Source: Balneolaceae bacterium
Lineage (GTDB): Bacteria > Bacteroidota > Rhodothermia > Balneolales > Balneolaceae
DNA: 14,610 nt
Direction: 5' to 3'
Assembly: GCA_007123985.1 (NCBI GenBank)
Contig: SLGA01000303.1
Coordinates: forward strand, 1 to 14,610
The notes under the pieces are model-generated. The model was given only the letters and a program-made list of their open reading frames with translations. It was not told the origin of the DNA and ran no database searches. This document shows positions 13,405 through 14,610 of this stretch, piece by piece; positions within the stretch are counted from its first letter, which is position 1; every line of letters starts with the position of its first letter. Both the position numbers and the translations under genes were made by a program.

Positions 13405-14610
13405 ATGAAAAAAGCCGTAATTATTGGAGCGGGTATAGGCGGATTATCATCCGCAGCATTACTGGCAAACAAAGGTTTTAATGTTACTGTTCTTGAAAAA
13501 AACGGATCTGTTGGCGGTAAGATGAATCAAATCGAAACCGCCGGTTATAGATTCGATACAGGCCCCTCTCTTCTAACAATGCCCTTTCTGATTGAAAAAC
13601 TATTTGAAATGTGCGGTGAAAACTTGTCGGATTATCTGCAATTTGTTGAGCTGGATCCCCTTTGCAGGTATTTTTATCCGGATGGAATTGTATTTGATAA
13701 TTTTCTAGATCGGGAAAAAACAGAAGAACAAATTCACGCTTTTGCTCCCGGCGATGTTGGAAACTACTCTAAATTTCTCGATCGATCACATCAACTGTAT
13801 AATCGTACAGCGGATGCATTTCTTTTCAATCCACTTTACTCTGTTCAGGACTTTCTAAAAGTAAATCCATTTAAATTTCTGGATATAGATGCATTTTCTA
13901 CCGTTTCCGATAAGGTGGATGGCTATGTAACGTCTGATTATTTACGCCGGTTTTTCAAAAGATTTACAACCTACAACGGATCATCTCCTTATCGTGCACC
14001 GGCCACGCTAAATGTCATTCCCCATGTGGAATTGAATCAGGGTGGTTATTATGTGAAAGGTGGTATGTTTAAAATTGCTGAAGCATTACGACAACTTGTA
14101 ATTTCTAAGGGTGTGGAAATCGAATTTCGGTCAGAAGTAGATAAGATCGATGTGCAGGGGAAGCAGGTAACGGGAGTATACCTGACTGATGGTACTCATG
14201 TGTCTTGTGATCTTCTTTTTTCAAACTCTGATGCCACTGAAACAATTGTAAAGCTTCTGCCAAAATTTTCCATTTCTGATCGAAAAAAACAAAAACAAAA
14301 AAATATCGAGCCTTCCTGCTCGGGATTTGTTTTACTTTTGGGGTGTAATAACAGATGGAAAGAATTAAAACATCACAACATTTTCTTCTCAACCAATTAT
14401 CAGAAAGAGTTTGAAGATATTTTTGAAAATAAAAAGCTCCCCGGTGATCCAACAATCTATATAGCTAATACTTCCTATTCAGATTCTGATCATGCACCGC
14501 CAAATACATCCAATCTTTTTATTCTTGTTAATGCACCTTACCTCGATAAATCACAAAACTGGGAAAAACTTTCAGCAACATATGCTGATTTCATTATACA
14601 TGAACTCGAA
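13405..14610 (+). CDS. crtD: CrtD-type carotenoid desaturase (3' truncated by window end)
   Basis: This CrtI/CrtD-superfamily FAD enzyme desaturates carotenoids; the 402 codons seen are open to the window end, so the C-terminal part, including the usual second FAD motif, is missing. Visible features: FAD-binding GAGIGG (8-13) with Glu31 closing the dinucleotide fold, GGKMNQIETAGYRFDTGPSL (37-56), TYNGSSPYRAPATLNVIPH, and YYVKGGMFKIAEALRQL. HHNIFFSTNYQKEFEDIF is present too. The phrases GPSLLTMP and the HNIFFS-x-x-Y-x-x-EF block resemble bacteroidotal 1-hydroxycarotenoid 3,4-desaturase CrtD more than phytoene desaturase CrtI (which has ARQF and WYWMPD-like blocks). The ATG at 13405 is preceded by AGGA (13394-13397), one of the few clear Shine-Dalgarno sites in the window. 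It is 29 nt after rlmD. CrtD suggests myxol/saproxanthin-like or related pigment synthesis; the substrate is inferred. Confidence 0.8.
   Translation, partial: MKKAVIIGAGIGGLSSAALLANKGFNVTVLEKNGSVGGKMNQIETAGYRFDTGPSLLTMPFLIEKLFEMCGENLSDYLQFVELDPLCRYFYPDGIVFDNFLDREKTEEQIHAFAPGDVGNYSKFLDRSHQLYNRTADAFLFNPLYSVQDFLKVNPFKFLDIDAFSTVSDKVDGYVTSDYLRRFFKRFTTYNGSSPYRAPATLNVIPHVELNQGGYYVKGGMFKIAEALRQLVISKGVEIEFRSEVDKIDVQGKQVTGVYLTDGTHVSCDLLFSNSDATETIVKLLPKFSISDRKKQKQKNIEPSCSGFVLLLGCNNRWKELKHHNIFFSTNYQKEFEDIFENKKLPGDPTIYIANTSYSDSDHAPPNTSNLFILVNAPYLDKSQNWEKLSATYADFIIHELE

Noticed and set aside
14105..14455. Minus-strand ORF of 116 codons inside crtD
   Set aside because: It is the antisense of a clear CrtD-type frame and shows no domain of its own.
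1..14610. CRISPR arrays, tRNA/rRNA genes, insertion sequences, phage or defence systems
   Set aside because: No regularly spaced repeats, tRNA-like cloverleaf, transposase, integrase or nuclease motifs were seen on either strand.

Overview
The window is a dense bacterial chromosome segment of about 40% G+C by eye, with no gap over 190 nt between genes. The protein set is core metabolism, translation and envelope. Several features point to the Bacteroidota/Balneolota side of the tree: a CrtD-type carotenoid desaturase of the flavobacterial/rhodothermal style, a DUF2795-like acidic protein, an HTH-less cNMP-binding protein, a glutaminyl-cyclase-like M28 lipoprotein, few clear Shine-Dalgarno sequences, and acid-rich proteins. 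A marine or halophilic Balneolales-like organism is my best guess. That is an inference from protein style, not from a marker gene.

Layout. (1) 1-775 (+) is the C-terminal end of a large membrane protein of the VWA/GATase-like type, closed by a strong bidirectional hairpin terminator at 778-806. (2) 827-2507 (-) is a two-gene envelope unit: a small lipoprotein followed after 1 nt by a secreted coiled-coil protein with a C-terminal membrane anchor. Neither has a recognised function. (3) The gap 2508-2667 is a divergent promoter region with two inverted repeats. (4) 2668-3141 (+) is tadA, converging on a long minus-strand run. (5) 8482 down to 3158 (-) is a tight operon read as tatA, gatA, ydfG-like SDR, M28 glutaminyl-cyclase-like lipoprotein, prmA and ppx/gppA. 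The last three genes are joined by 4-nt stop/start overlaps. (6) 8483-8672 is a second divergent gap with a possible 48-codon ORF. (7) 8673-14610 (+) holds a DUF2795-like gene, an Omp85/BamA-family outer-membrane protein, a cNMP-binding protein without a DNA-binding domain, an rlmD-family rRNA methyltransferase, and a crtD-like carotenoid desaturase cut by the window end.

Functional view. Much of the window serves translation quality and modification: TadA (tRNA wobble inosine), GatA (Gln-tRNA/Asn-tRNA amidation), PrmA (L11 methylation) and RlmD (23S rRNA m5U). Much of the rest serves the envelope: Tat export, Omp85 and lipoproteins. I found no CRISPR array, transposon, tRNA, phage or obvious defence island. 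The most open questions are the uncharacterised lipoprotein/coiled-coil pair, the HTH-less cNMP-binding protein, which has lost a usual nucleotide-contact residue, and the small ORF upstream of the DUF2795-like gene. I see no convincing novel multi-gene system here.
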